A stretch of 64,000 bases of DNA from Streptomyces kurssanovii. GTDB lineage: Bacteria; Actinomycetota; Actinomycetes; Streptomycetales; Streptomycetaceae. The notes beneath the pieces are model-generated. The model saw only the letters and a list, made by a program, of their open reading frames with translations. It ran no database searches and was not told the DNA's origin. Of the stretch, positions 1 through 8,216 are shown in pieces; positions within the stretch are counted from its first letter, which is position 1; every line of letters starts with the position of its first letter. The DNA lies in assembly GCF_014649695.1 (NCBI RefSeq), contig NZ_BMTN01000020.1:1-64000 (forward strand). The letters are read 5' to 3'. A program made the position numbers and the translations under genes.

Positions 1-57
1 CGCGACGACAACCCGCTCGGGCTTCCCCGCCGCGTGAACGGCCGCCTGCAACACTGA
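1..57 (+). CDS. C-terminal end of an unidentified protein (partial)
   Basis: Reading frame 1 is open from the window edge to a TGA at 55-57 and gives 18 residues ending RVNGRLQH. Sixteen of 18 codons end in G or C, as expected for a coding frame in this genome. The fragment is too short to assign a family. It converges on the Fpg/Nei gene. Confidence 0.4.
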   Translation, partial: RDDNPLGLPRRVNGRLQH

Positions 58-128
58 CCCGCACGTCCGGCACCGTGATCGCCGGTGAGGCACAGCGCCC
101 GCGCTGCCGTGCCCCACCGGCGCACGGA

Positions 129-917
129 TCAGGAACCGTCCGGCTGGCAGTGCGGACACCACACCGTGCCGCGCCCGCCGACGCGTTCACGGCTCAGCGG
201 CCCGTCGCACCTCGGGCATGTGGGATCGCTGTCGTCACGGCGGCCGGTGAGCCAGGACTTCCGCGGCGGAACGCGCCCGGCACGCACGGACGAGCGCAGC
301 GTGCGGCGCATCTCGGTGTGCAGCCGCCTGAGCTCGTCGTCGTCGAGCCGGTCCGCGCGGCGGGTGGGACGCAGGCCGGCGCGCCACAGGATCTCGTCGG
401 CGAGCAGATTGCCCAGTCCGGCCAGCACGGACTGGTCGGTGAGGGCCGCCTTGACGCGGCCGCGCCGTCGGGAGAGCAGTTCCGCGAAAGCGGCCCGGTC
501 CACCGACAGCGCGTCCGGCCCCTGGTCGTGCAGGATCCGCGCCACGTCCGCGTCGGGGTCGTCGGCGAGCCACAGGCCCTGCAGTTTGCGCTGATCGCGG
601 AAGCGCAACTCCTCACGGCCCACGGTGAGGACGACCCGGTCGTGCGGATCCGGCGGGTCGCCCGGCCGGCAGCACACCAGCTGTCCGGTCATGCCGAAGT
701 GCATCACCAGGGTGGGCCCGTCGGTGCGGGCCAGCAGCCACTTGCCGTGACGGGCCGGTTCGGCGAACCGGCGGCCTTCCAAGGCCCGGCGTAGCCGCGC
801 GACGGTGACGCCGTGCAGCACACCGGCGTCCCTCACCTCGACCCGTTCGATCCGCTTGCCCCGCGCACAGGAGGCCAGGACCTCTCGGAACCCTTCCACA
901 TCGGGCAGTTCGGGCAC
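129..917 (-). CDS. Fpg/Nei family DNA glycosylase
   Basis: Base-excision repair glycosylase/AP lyase of the formamidopyrimidine-DNA glycosylase/endonuclease VIII family, 262 aa, the usual length. The N-terminus is MPELPDVEGF. Pro2 is the family's catalytic amine and Glu3 its partner, which fixes the start. HGKWLL near residue 57 carries the conserved beta-hairpin Lys. A helix-two-turn-helix region (around GLGNLLADEILW) precedes a C-terminal four-Cys zinc finger (CPRC...CPHC). The 'PDVEG' start is typical of the actinobacterial subgroup that may prefer substrates other than 8-oxoG; that preference is inference. The gene stands alone, with a small membrane protein gene upstream on the same strand. 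Confidence 0.93.
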   Translation of the reverse strand: MPELPDVEGFREVLASCARGKRIERVEVRDAGVLHGVTVARLRRALEGRRFAEPARHGKWLLARTDGPTLVMHFGMTGQLVCCRPGDPPDPHDRVVLTVGREELRFRDQRKLQGLWLADDPDADVARILHDQGPDALSVDRAAFAELLSRRRGRVKAALTDQSVLAGLGNLLADEILWRAGLRPTRRADRLDDDELRRLHTEMRRTLRSSVRAGRVPPRKSWLTGRRDDSDPTCPRCDGPLSRERVGGRGTVWCPHCQPDGS

Positions 918-962
918 GGCATCCTCCGCCCGTCTCGTGCGTCCGGAGCCGGAGTGCCACGG

Positions 963-1316
963 TCAGCGACCGGGCCCGGTGCCTCCGGCGAACCGTCGAG
1001 AACCACCTGGCCGGCGGCGCTGCCGGGCCCCTCGTGGCCGCCGGCTCCCCGAGCCGGCAGGCCTCGCACCGTCCCGGTCCGGCGTCCACCGGCCGTCGGG
1101 CGACAGGGCCTGCCCCTGGCGTTCCGCCTGTGCCCGGATCTCGTAGTAGGACTCATGGGCGGTCACCCGGAACGCCTCGTCGTGCGAGGCCAGGGCCGCC
1201 CGGAGGGCCGCGCCGGCGAGGCCGCGACGGCGGACGTGGACCGCGAGGCTGGCGAACAGCCCCATGATCGCGGCGAGGCAGCCGGTGAACACCAGCAGCG
1301 GCAGCAGGTCACCCAT
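963..1316 (-). CDS. Small single-pass membrane protein, conserved in Streptomyces
   Basis: A 117-aa protein. It has one N-terminal hydrophobic helix (residues 4-28, LLPLLVFTGCLAAIMGLFASLA) followed by Arg residues, then a cytosolic segment with EAFRVTAHESYYEIRAQAER, a conserved-looking helix. The C-terminal 45 residues are Arg/Gly/Pro-rich and probably disordered. The pattern resembles a family of small streptomycete 'secreted/membrane' proteins of unknown function; this is recalled, not searched. It ends 46 bp before the Fpg/Nei gene on the same strand and may be co-transcribed with it. Confidence 0.7.
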   Translation of the reverse strand: MGDLLPLLVFTGCLAAIMGLFASLAVHVRRRGLAGAALRAALASHDEAFRVTAHESYYEIRAQAERQGQALSPDGRWTPDRDGARPAGSGSRRPRGARQRRRPGGSRRFAGGTGPGR

Positions 1317-1380
1317 GGTCCGAGCCTACGCCCGGGTCGAACGGCAAACAGGCGCCCTGGAGGCTGCAGCTGCCGGAGCA

Positions 1381-2604
1381 TCAGAAACCCGCCTTCGGAC
1401 GGGGCCTGCGACGCAGCCGCAGGATGAGGGCGGCGCTCACGACGGACGCGCCCACGAACGCACCCATCCAGGCATAGGCGATGCCGGTGCCGGTCTCCTC
1501 CGAGACCGCGGCCGCCCGGGCGGGCGGCACGGCGGCCCGGGTGACCAGGCCGGGTCCGGCCGGCGGGGCCTTCTGCACGGCCGAGGGCTCCTTCTGGACG
1601 GCCGGCGGCTCCAGCGACCCGACGGGCTCGACCCGGCCGGCGGCGTCGAAGCCCCAGTCGAGGAGGGAGCGGGCCTCCTCGTAGACCGCGTGACCACCGC
1701 CCGACTGCGGGTTCATCACGGTCACCACCAGGGTGCGTCCGTCCCGGCGGGCGGCGGCGACGAGGGTGTTGCCCGCGTGGGAGGTGTAGCCGTTCTTGAC
1801 GCCGATGATCCCCGGATAGCGCTCCACCCCGTCCGCGCCGGTCAGCAGCCGGTTGGTGTTCCTGATGCCGTACGTCCAGGTGGGGCTGCCGTCGTCACGG
1901 GTGCCTCCGGGAAAGGGGGCGTCGACGGTGGACGCGTACGACGCGAACCGCCGATCCGTCAGGCCGGCCCGCCCGAACACCGCCAGGTCGAAGGCGGAGG
2001 AGACCTGCCCGGGTTCGTCGTAGCCGTCGGGGGAGACCACGTTCGTGTCGAAGGCGCCCAGCGCACGGGCTTTGGCCTGCATCTGCTCCGCCGTGGCCTC
2101 CCAGCCGCCGTTCATCTCGGCGAGGACGCGCACGGCGTCGTTCCCGGAGCTCAGGAAGACGCCACGCCACAGGTCGTCCAGTGTGTACGAACGTCCGGGC
2201 GCGATGCCGACCAGGCTGCTTCCCTCGCCCACTCCTTCGAGTTCCTCCTCGGTGACCAGGTGCGGCGGGGCGTCGGCCAGATGCGGAAGCGCGGTGAGGG
2301 CGAAGAGCGTCTTGATGGTGCTGGCGGGCGGCAGGCGGCGGTGCGCGTCGTGAGCGGCGAGCACGTCGCCGGTGCCCGCGTCGGCCACCAGCCACGAAAG
2401 GGCGGAGACATCTTCGGGGAGGTCGGGGGCCCCGTTGAGAGGCCCGACATGGGTGCCCGGCCGGTGCAGCGGCGACGCGTCGGCGGAGGCGGGTCGAGGC
2501 GGGGGTTCGGCCTGCGCGGTGGAGGCCGGCAGCAGGCCCAGTGCGCCGGCGGCGACGGCCGTCGCGCAGCAAAAGGCCAGCCGTGCAGTAAATCTGATGA
2601 TCAT
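1381..2604 (-). CDS. Serine-type D-alanyl-D-alanine carboxypeptidase (PBP5/DacC family)
   Basis: Penicillin-binding peptidase (S11 family) that trims the terminal D-Ala of peptidoglycan pentapeptides outside the membrane; 407 aa. It has a signal peptide (residues 1-32, ending AQA), then the three active-site motifs: STIK with Ser95 as nucleophile and Lys98, SGN at 153-155, and KNG at 270-272 in place of the textbook KTG, a change common in actinobacterial members. A Pro-rich linker leads to one C-terminal membrane helix (about 375-397) and an RLRRRPRPK tail, so it is anchored with the catalytic domain outside. It is transcribed alone, with 139 bp to the upstream MerR gene. Confidence 0.93.
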   Translation of the reverse strand: MIIRFTARLAFCCATAVAAGALGLLPASTAQAEPPPRPASADASPLHRPGTHVGPLNGAPDLPEDVSALSWLVADAGTGDVLAAHDAHRRLPPASTIKTLFALTALPHLADAPPHLVTEEELEGVGEGSSLVGIAPGRSYTLDDLWRGVFLSSGNDAVRVLAEMNGGWEATAEQMQAKARALGAFDTNVVSPDGYDEPGQVSSAFDLAVFGRAGLTDRRFASYASTVDAPFPGGTRDDGSPTWTYGIRNTNRLLTGADGVERYPGIIGVKNGYTSHAGNTLVAAARRDGRTLVVTVMNPQSGGGHAVYEEARSLLDWGFDAAGRVEPVGSLEPPAVQKEPSAVQKAPPAGPGLVTRAAVPPARAAAVSEETGTGIAYAWMGAFVGASVVSAALILRLRRRPRPKAGF

Positions 2605-2743
2605 TCGGCCAGCGTAGGAACGGGCGACCTGACGCGCAGTTCCGCTGAGCCGACCGGCGGAAGCGCCTCCCGCGGGCGGGTGCCGCCCCGACTCACCCGC
2701 GCCGCCCCTCGGCCGGCCCCGGGGCGTGGCCCTGGGCCCGGGA

Positions 2744-3145
2744 CTACCTCGCTGCGTCCATCCGCCGCCTCAGCGTGGCCGCGAAGTCCTCCGCGGCCAC
2801 CAGTTGGGCGCGCAGCTTCTCGCAGCGAGCGTCGGCGACCTCGCGGTAGGAGTCCAGCCGGGCGTGGAGCCGCTCCCGCTCGTCGGTGGACGGCGGATCC
2901 TCGCGGTCGGCGATGCGATCGGTGATCTCCAGCAGGTCGCGCATCTCGTCGAGGGAGAAGTCGAGCGGCTTCATCCGCCGGATGACCATCAGACGCTCGA
3001 CATCGGCCTGCGTGTAGAGGCGGAAGCCGCCCTTGCTGCGGGCGGAAGGGATGACGAGGCCGACCTCCTCGTAGTGGCGGATCGTACGGAGCGACAAGCC
3101 GGTCCGCTCGGCCACCTCGCCGATCTGCATCTGGCGCTCAGCCAT
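2744..3145 (-). CDS. MerR family transcriptional regulator
   Basis: A 133-aa regulator. The N-terminal winged helix-turn-helix (MQIGEVAERTGLSLRTIRHYEEVGLV, then GGFRLYT) is classic MerR. The rest is a dimerisation coiled coil (about 80-130) with only one Cys, so it lacks a metal- or [2Fe-2S]-binding Cys cluster. No large effector domain is present, and the ligand cannot be read. The gene diverges from the SulP transporter, and a MerR-like spaced promoter with an inverted repeat lies in the shared region at 3262-3291. The simplest reading is that it controls the transporter, itself, or both. Confidence 0.9.
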   Translation of the reverse strand: MAERQMQIGEVAERTGLSLRTIRHYEEVGLVIPSARSKGGFRLYTQADVERLMVIRRMKPLDFSLDEMRDLLEITDRIADREDPPSTDERERLHARLDSYREVADARCEKLRAQLVAAEDFAATLRRRMDAAR

Positions 3146-3527
3146 CGCCCTGCCGTCTCCTCTGCCTCACGCCACGTGTTCGATGGTTCGAAGTGACTCC
3201 GGAATCCGAACTCGAATCCTAGGGGCCACCCGCCGATGGCCTGTGATTCACAAGCGGCGCATCGAACTCTCCCCTCACGTCAGGGTATGGTCTTCTGGGC
3301 GCCCGATAGATGTGCCGTGCACGGCGAGGCGGCGCCGCACCGAGGTGTCGGCGCGGGAGACCACAGACTTCCGGGCAATGATGCCCGACCGGCAGCTGCG
3401 GCAGCTGCCTCTCCGTCCGGCGGGCCCCGAGGCCGGCCGGCCAGGACTCCGCACCGGCCTCCGGTGGGGTCGCACTCAGCGCGTGTGTTCAGCGGATGGA
3501 CGTATGCGCCCGAACAGGAACGGTTGC
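3146..3527. other. Intergenic region between merR-type and sulP genes
   Basis: This 382-bp divergent region is less GC-rich near 3175-3300 than its surroundings. It contains a TTCGA-rich patch (3178-3220) and the MerR-type promoter described separately. The roughly 230 bp between that promoter and the sulP start hold no convincing gene, so the transporter mRNA would carry a long leader if it starts there. Confidence 0.5.
3262..3291 (+). promoter_or_regulatory. Candidate MerR-type promoter/operator
   Basis: TCGAAC (3262-3267) and TATGGT (3286-3291) are separated by 18 bp. The spacer contains the near-palindrome CCTCACGTCAGG (3273-3284, 10 of 12 positions symmetric). MerR activators characteristically bind an inverted repeat lying between overspaced -35 and -10 elements. 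The core CCTCACGTCA also resembles the TipA operator as I remember it. Binding by the adjacent regulator is inference. Confidence 0.4.
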
Positions 3528-5030
3528 ATGTCTTCTCCGCTGTCCGAAGGACGCCGTCCGCGCATGTCCGCGCCCGACTGGCTCGCCTCACCGAAGGTCT
3601 TCAGGACCGAGGTGCTGGCCGGCCTGGTGGTGGCGCTCGCGCTGATCCCCGAGGCCATCTCGTTCTCCATCATCGCGGGCGTCGACCCGGCCGTCGGGCT
3701 GTTCGCGTCGTTCACGATGGCCGTGGTGATCTCGGTCGTCGGCGGCCGCAAGGCCATGATCTCCGCCGCCACCGGGGCCATCGCCCTGGTCATCGCGCCG
3801 CTCAACCAGCAGTACGGCCTGGGCCATCTCGTCGCCGCCGTGATCCTCGGCGGGCTCTTCCAGATCGTGCTCGGCGCGCTGGGCGTGGCGAAACTGATGC
3901 GGTTCGTGCCGCGCAGCGTCATGGTCGGCTTCGTCAACTCCCTGGCCATCCTGATCTTCACGGCGCAGGTGCCGGAGATGCGTGACGTCCCGTGGGCGGT
4001 CTATCCGCTGATCGCCGCCGGTCTGGTGCTCATGGTCCTGTTCCCGAGGATCACCAAGGCCGTTCCGGCGCCGCTGGTCTCCATCGTCGTCCTGACCGTC
4101 ATCACCGTCGGTGCCGGTATCGCGGTGCCCGACGTGGGCGACAAGGGCGCGCTTCCTTCGTCGCTGCCGGTGCCGGGGCTGCCCGATGTGCCGTTCACCA
4201 TGGAGACGCTGACGACGATCGCGCCGTACGCCTTCGCGCTCGCGCTGGTCGGCCTGATGGAGTCGCTGATGACGGCCAAGCTCGTCGACGACCTCACCGA
4301 CACCCGCTCCAGCAAGACCCGGGAGTCGATCGGCCAGGGCGTGGCCAATGTCGTCACCGGCTTCTTCGGCGGAATGGGCGGCTGTGCCATGATCGGCCAG
4401 ACCATGATCAACGTGAAGGTCTCCGGGGCCCGCACCCGGCTGTCCACCTTCCTGGCCGGCGCCTTCCTGATGGTGCTGTGCGTGGTCTTCGGGCCGGTCG
4501 TCTCGGACATCCCGATGGCCGCCCTGGTCGCCGTCATGGTCATGGTGTCGGCGGCCACCTTCGACTGGCACTCGATCCGGCCGAAGACGCTGAAGCGGAT
4601 GCCGGTGGGCGAGACGACGGTCATGGTCGTCACGGTCGCCGCCGTGGTCGCCACCCACAACCTCGCCATCGGTGTCGTCCTCGGCTCGGTGACCGCGATG
4701 GTGATCTTCGCCAGGCGGGTGGCGCGTCTCGCGGAGGTGACGGGAGTGGTCGACCCGGACGGCAAGCAGGCCGTCTACGCGGTCACCGGCGAGCTCTTCT
4801 TCGCCTCCTCGAACGACATCGTCCACCGCTTCGACTACAAGGACGACCCGGACGACGTGGTCATCGACCTCACCGACGCCCACATCTGGGACGCGTCCTC
4901 GGTCGCCGCCCTGGACGCGATCGAGAGCAAGTACGCGCAGCGCGGCAAGAAGGTCACCATCGTCGGGCTGAACAGGCCCAGCGCCGCGATGCACGACAGG
5001 CTCGCCGGCCGGCTCGGCGCCGGGCACTGA
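3528..5030 (+). CDS. SulP family inorganic anion transporter with STAS domain
   Basis: SLC26/SulP permease, 500 aa from this start, probably moving sulfate, bicarbonate or a similar anion across the membrane. The frame opens much earlier, at 3183, but ATG at 3528 is preceded by AGGAA with 7 nt spacing and gives the normal SulP N-terminus; ATG 3564 is a weaker alternative. The membrane domain begins with the family motif region (EVLAGLVVALALIPEAISFSIIAG) and spans about 10-12 helices to residue ~410. It ends with a short STAS domain (from about VDPDGKQAVYAV, with DLTDAHIWDASSVAALD). Substrate is not predictable from the sequence. It is followed by a strong terminator and diverges from a MerR gene. 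Confidence 0.92.
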   Translation: MSSPLSEGRRPRMSAPDWLASPKVFRTEVLAGLVVALALIPEAISFSIIAGVDPAVGLFASFTMAVVISVVGGRKAMISAATGAIALVIAPLNQQYGLGHLVAAVILGGLFQIVLGALGVAKLMRFVPRSVMVGFVNSLAILIFTAQVPEMRDVPWAVYPLIAAGLVLMVLFPRITKAVPAPLVSIVVLTVITVGAGIAVPDVGDKGALPSSLPVPGLPDVPFTMETLTTIAPYAFALALVGLMESLMTAKLVDDLTDTRSSKTRESIGQGVANVVTGFFGGMGGCAMIGQTMINVKVSGARTRLSTFLAGAFLMVLCVVFGPVVSDIPMAALVAVMVMVSAATFDWHSIRPKTLKRMPVGETTVMVVTVAAVVATHNLAIGVVLGSVTAMVIFARRVARLAEVTGVVDPDGKQAVYAVTGELFFASSNDIVHRFDYKDDPDDVVIDLTDAHIWDASSVAALDAIESKYAQRGKKVTIVGLNRPSAAMHDRLAGRLGAGH

Positions 5031-5040
5031 GCGAAGCACA

Positions 5041-5080
5041 GGGCCCCTGCCCACGGTCCTCGGATCGTGGGCAGGGGCCC
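5041..5080. terminator. Bidirectional terminator hairpin
   Basis: A perfect 15-bp stem (5041-5055 with 5066-5080) closes a 10-nt loop, 10 bp after the sulP stop and between convergent genes. Confidence 0.85.
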
Positions 5081-5109
5081 TGCCGTTCCTGTGCCCGCCT
5101 GCGGAGGGG

Positions 5110-5832
5110 TCAGTCGCTGTCGACCTCCTCGCGCAGGATCCCGCCGCTCACCGCGTCGACGTCGAAGGTCGTCAGGTACCAGTTGTCCCGGTTGACGACG
5201 TCGACCGACCAGATCACCTTGCCTGCGTCGTCGCTGTCCAGCTGTACGGCGCTGACGGTGCCCTGTTCACGGCCGGTCGCGGTCTTCGCCGCCTGCTCGG
5301 CCGTCAGCTTCGCCTTGCCGAGCAGGTCGGCGGTCTCCTGCTTGTCCCCGGCGTCCTGCTCCGTGTCGGGCTGCGACTGGATCACCCGGCCGGAAACGGC
5401 GTCGACGCGGACGGTGTGGCGGGTGCCGTCCTGGGTGGCGACCTCGGCGTCCCACTCGGGGCCGCCCGGGCTCGGCGCGGGGCTCGCGGGACTGGCGGTG
5501 CTGCCGGCCTCCGCGCGTGTGAGCTCGATCTCGACCAATTTGCTGCCTGACACCTCACCGACGGCCGTGTCGGCGGCCTTGTCCCAGGTGACCTTGGCGG
5601 CAGGGACCAGAGCGCGGCGCTCGGCCTGGTCGTCGGTGAGGCGGGTGGCGGTGCCCGTGGGGCTCGCCGTGCCGGTGGGGCTGCCCGTGCCCGTGGGGCT
5701 CGGTGCGGCGGCCGGCGCACTCACCTCTCTCCCCTTCTCGCTGCCACAGGCGGTGAGAAGCAGAGCCGAGCAGGCGATGAGACATGCGGGGAGTACCGCC
5801 CGGAGGCGAAGCGCACGAGTCGTTACGTTCAT
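5110..5832 (-). CDS. PepSY-domain lipoprotein
   Basis: Secreted lipoprotein of 240 aa. The start MNVTTRAL (5832) gives a compact signal peptide with lipobox LLTAC; an in-frame ATG at 5868 would add 12 residues. A Ser/Thr/Pro-rich spacer with SPTGTGSPTGTASPTG repeats follows. Two PepSY-like modules come next, the second ending DNWYLTTFDVDAVSGGILREE, the typical 'dvda.tG' signature. PepSY proteins are thought to inhibit or modulate extracytoplasmic proteases or act as sensors; no specific role can be assigned here. The gene converges on sulP. Confidence 0.85.
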   Translation of the reverse strand: MNVTTRALRLRAVLPACLIACSALLLTACGSEKGREVSAPAAAPSPTGTGSPTGTASPTGTATRLTDDQAERRALVPAAKVTWDKAADTAVGEVSGSKLVEIELTRAEAGSTASPASPAPSPGGPEWDAEVATQDGTRHTVRVDAVSGRVIQSQPDTEQDAGDKQETADLLGKAKLTAEQAAKTATGREQGTVSAVQLDSDDAGKVIWSVDVVNRDNWYLTTFDVDAVSGGILREEVDSD

Positions 5833-6036
5833 GTCGCCACGCGTAACCCCTGGTCCCACGGGAGACACGGGCTGCCGGGAAGATCACCCGATCGCTTCCG
5901 CCCCACCGGTGGCCCGCGGCTCCGGGCTGCCGCGAAAAGAGCCCCGCAGCGGTGAGGGCCCGCGGCGCGCCCGCCGGCGCCCGGGGTCCCACGGCACCGG
6001 GCGGGGCCGGTTCCGGCGGCCACTCGCCCGGACGCG

Positions 6037-6657
6037 TCACGCCGATGTCGTCCACCGGGGGGCGGTGTCGGCCCAGGCCCTCTCCCATCCGGCGTCGCGC
6101 CGTCTGTCCAGCGCCATCGCCGCCACGCCGTAGGCGCCCGCGCCGGTGAGGGCCACCGCCACACCCGCCGTGGCCGCCCACCCCAGCGCACGGCTGCGGA
6201 TCTCGCCCGCCGCCATGGGCGGCTCGGTCACCCGCCCCTCCGCGTCGCGCCAGACGCGGACGGTGCTGCCGGCGGACAGACCGGGCCGGACCTCGGCCTC
6301 CCCGGTGCGCGACCGCCCGTCGGGGCCGAAGAAGCGGACCTCGACCCGGTACAAGGTGTGCCGGGCCTCCTCGGAGCCGGGTTCCGGATGGCGGGGAGCG
6401 TCCCGCACCAGCACGGCGTCGACGGGAGCCCGCGAGCGGGCGTCCGCCACGGCGTCCGCACGCAGAGAAGTGTGTACGGAGTTGTGCACGATCACCGTCA
6501 CCGTGGGCGCCGCCGCCGGCACCGCCAGAGCCAGTACCAGCCCGGTCCATGCCTGCAGCACGTCGGAGCGGCGACGCAAGGGGCTGCGCCGCCACCGCCA
6601 CAGCCTCGCGCGCGCCCGCACGGGCGGCGGCTGTGCCCGCGGCTCCGGGGCGGTCAT
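6037..6657 (-). CDS. Two-helix membrane protein, Rv1733c-like
   Basis: A 206-aa protein with a basic Arg/Pro N-terminus, a first membrane helix (about 37-60, LQAWTGLVLALAVPAAAPTVTVIV), a central extracytoplasmic domain with a 'GRSRTGEAEVRPGLSAGSTVRVWRD' beta segment, and a second helix (about 160-180). This is the arrangement of the Rv1733c family, widespread in actinomycetes and of unknown function. Its ATG overlaps the stop of the upstream MreB-like gene as ATGA, so the two are translationally coupled. Confidence 0.82.
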   Translation of the reverse strand: MTAPEPRAQPPPVRARARLWRWRRSPLRRRSDVLQAWTGLVLALAVPAAAPTVTVIVHNSVHTSLRADAVADARSRAPVDAVLVRDAPRHPEPGSEEARHTLYRVEVRFFGPDGRSRTGEAEVRPGLSAGSTVRVWRDAEGRVTEPPMAAGEIRSRALGWAATAGVAVALTGAGAYGVAAMALDRRRDAGWERAWADTAPRWTTSA

Positions 6658-7478
6658 GTCGTCCCCCGTTCGGGTACGTGCTCCTCCGCGTGGGTCGCCG
6701 GGTGGCGGTGTGCCGACTCCATGACGTGCGAGGCCCCTCTCAGAGCCGCCGTGTGCGGTGCGGGAACCGGCTGGACGGGGACCCGCAACCGCCCGGTGAG
6801 GTCGTAGGTGAACTCCGGCCGCAGCGCGCCGCCGCCCGCCAGGAGCAGGCCCCGCCCCAGGGCGTCCAGGGTCTGCTCGGACTCGTCGAGCCGCAGCATG
6901 TCGGTGACCATGGCGACGATCGCCCCGGTGATGTCGCGGAAGGTGACGGAGCCGCCGATGTCGCCGGTGCCCAGCGCCGTGCGGTACGCGTCCGTCACCT
7001 CGCCGTCGCAGAGCAGCGCGACCTCCGTGACATGAGCGCCGATGTCCGCGACGAGCAGCGGCCGGCCCAGGTCCGCGCCCGCTCCCAGCGCGATGGCCCT
7101 CGCGGCGGGGACGGTCAGGACCGTACGGGGACGCAGCACCTCGAGCGCGGTGAGAGCCGCGCCGCGGAAGCGGGGCCCGCCGAGCACCGGTGTGGTGATG
7201 ACGATCAGCGGCCGGCTGAAGCCGGACACCCGGCGCCGGAACAGTCGCTCGAGCATCCGGGCGGTGCCCTCGGGGTCGACGATGTCACCGCGCCGGACCG
7301 GGTACAGGGCATCGGCGCCCGGGAACGTCACCGTAGGGACGTCGAGGATGACACCGCGGCCCGGTGACCAGGCCCGGGTGCGGGCGCTGCCGATGTCGAT
7401 GGCGAAGCGTGGACAGATCCGGCAGACCGGTCCGGCCGTTCGACGGCGCCCGCCGGGCCGGACACCGAAGCCGGTCAC
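6654..7478 (-). CDS. Compact MreB/actin-like ATPase-fold protein
   Basis: Actin-fold protein related to rod-shape protein MreB, 274 aa against about 340 for true MreB. GTG at 7478 overlaps the upstream zinc-finger stop as GTGA and is chosen over the longer frame to 7568. Visible motifs are the phosphate-1-like FAIDIGSART, the phosphate-2-like ADIGAHVTEVAL and the adenosine-like LAGGGALRPEF. The usual GGGT of phosphate-2 is replaced by GAHVT, and parts of subdomain IB seem short. Nucleotide binding may be altered and filament formation is doubtful. It sits between a DksA/TraR zinc-finger gene and an Rv1733c-like gene in one operon. Confidence 0.8.
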   Translation of the reverse strand: MTGFGVRPGGRRRTAGPVCRICPRFAIDIGSARTRAWSPGRGVILDVPTVTFPGADALYPVRRGDIVDPEGTARMLERLFRRRVSGFSRPLIVITTPVLGGPRFRGAALTALEVLRPRTVLTVPAARAIALGAGADLGRPLLVADIGAHVTEVALLCDGEVTDAYRTALGTGDIGGSVTFRDITGAIVAMVTDMLRLDESEQTLDALGRGLLLAGGGALRPEFTYDLTGRLRVPVQPVPAPHTAALRGASHVMESAHRHPATHAEEHVPERGTT

Positions 7479-7840
7479 CGTCCGGCCTCCCGGCCCCGCG
7501 GGCAGCGCCCGCAGTAACGGGCCTGCGGCACGACGGTGAGGCGCTCCAGGGGAATGGGACGCGCGCACACGTGGCAGACGCCGTACCGGCCCTGGTCCAT
7601 GCGTTCCAGTGCGGCCTCCACGTCGGACAGGACCATGCGTGCGGAGGCGCTGAGCTTCACCTGGACCTCGAGCTGTGAGGCCGACCGCCGGCGGAGCGCG
7701 TCACCGGCCCGCGACGGGCGGGTGAACCGCTCCAACTGCTCCAGACGGAAAGCGCGTTGCTCCTTCAGGCTCGCGTGCAGCGCCGCAAGGTCGTCGGCGG
7801 AGAGCGGCACGGCGCCGGCGTCGGCGATCCGGTGGTTCAC
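7475..7840 (-). CDS. DksA/TraR C4-type zinc finger protein
   Basis: A 121-aa protein with an N-terminal helical coiled-coil segment and a C-terminal TraR/DksA zinc finger (CHVCARPIPLERL...CGRC), the four-Cys form. Relatives bind RNA polymerase through the secondary channel or act as small regulators; the target here is unknown. It is the first gene of a coupled operon (GTGA overlap with the MreB-like gene). A paralogue lies immediately upstream at 7890-8216, suggesting local duplication. Confidence 0.88.
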   Translation of the reverse strand: MNHRIADAGAVPLSADDLAALHASLKEQRAFRLEQLERFTRPSRAGDALRRRSASQLEVQVKLSASARMVLSDVEAALERMDQGRYGVCHVCARPIPLERLTVVPQARYCGRCPRGREAGR

Positions 7841-7889
7841 GAAGTCACCCCTCCAGGTGCACGAAGGACAGGACCGGGAGCCGCGCCCG

Positions 7890-8216
7890 TCACGACGCCC
7901 GGCGCTGGCAGCCGACGCAGCAGCGGGCGTAGGGCAGGATCTCCAGCCGCTCCACGGGGATCGGCCGCCTGCACTCCTGGCAGAGTCCGTATCCGCCGGC
8001 CTCCAGCCGGGCGAAGGCCGCGTCGATCTCCGTCAGCACCCGCTGGATGGACGTCTTCTGAGCGATCAGCAGCTCGCGCGGCGCGTCGTTCCCCTCCTGC
8101 TCGATCGCCTCGAGCTGCGTGAGGCGGGAGTTGCGCTCGTGCTGGAGACGCTGACCGACCTCGTGGGCGGTGAGACGTTCGGGAAGGGAGTCGGAGCGGG
8201 CCGCGTCGAGCGACAT
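7890..8216 (-). CDS. DksA/TraR C4-type zinc finger protein (second copy)
   Basis: A 108-aa protein from ATG 8216, which has AAGGA at about 8 nt spacing; the frame is open to 8390 but that extension is low-complexity (GGSTGSAGGSTGS). A helical N-terminal part (ERLTAHEVGQRLQHERNSR) is followed by the zinc finger CQECRRPIPVERLEILPYARCCVGC. It shares the same layout and the motif GxYGxCxxCxRPIPxERL with the downstream copy. It is probably transcribed together with 7475-7840, only 50 bp away. Confidence 0.88.
   Translation of the reverse strand: MSLDAARSDSLPERLTAHEVGQRLQHERNSRLTQLEAIEQEGNDAPRELLIAQKTSIQRVLTEIDAAFARLEAGGYGLCQECRRPIPVERLEILPYARCCVGCQRRAS

Noticed and set aside
3178-3225. TTCGAA/GGTTCGA-like sequence resembling a tRNA T-arm or att site
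   Set aside because: The flanking stems do not pair and no acceptor, D or anticodon arm can be folded.
3588-5054. A 488-codon open frame on the minus strand opposite the SulP gene
   Set aside because: It is His/Asp/Gly/Arg-rich nonsense typical of the complement of a GC-rich gene; the plus-strand frame has clear SulP and STAS sequence.
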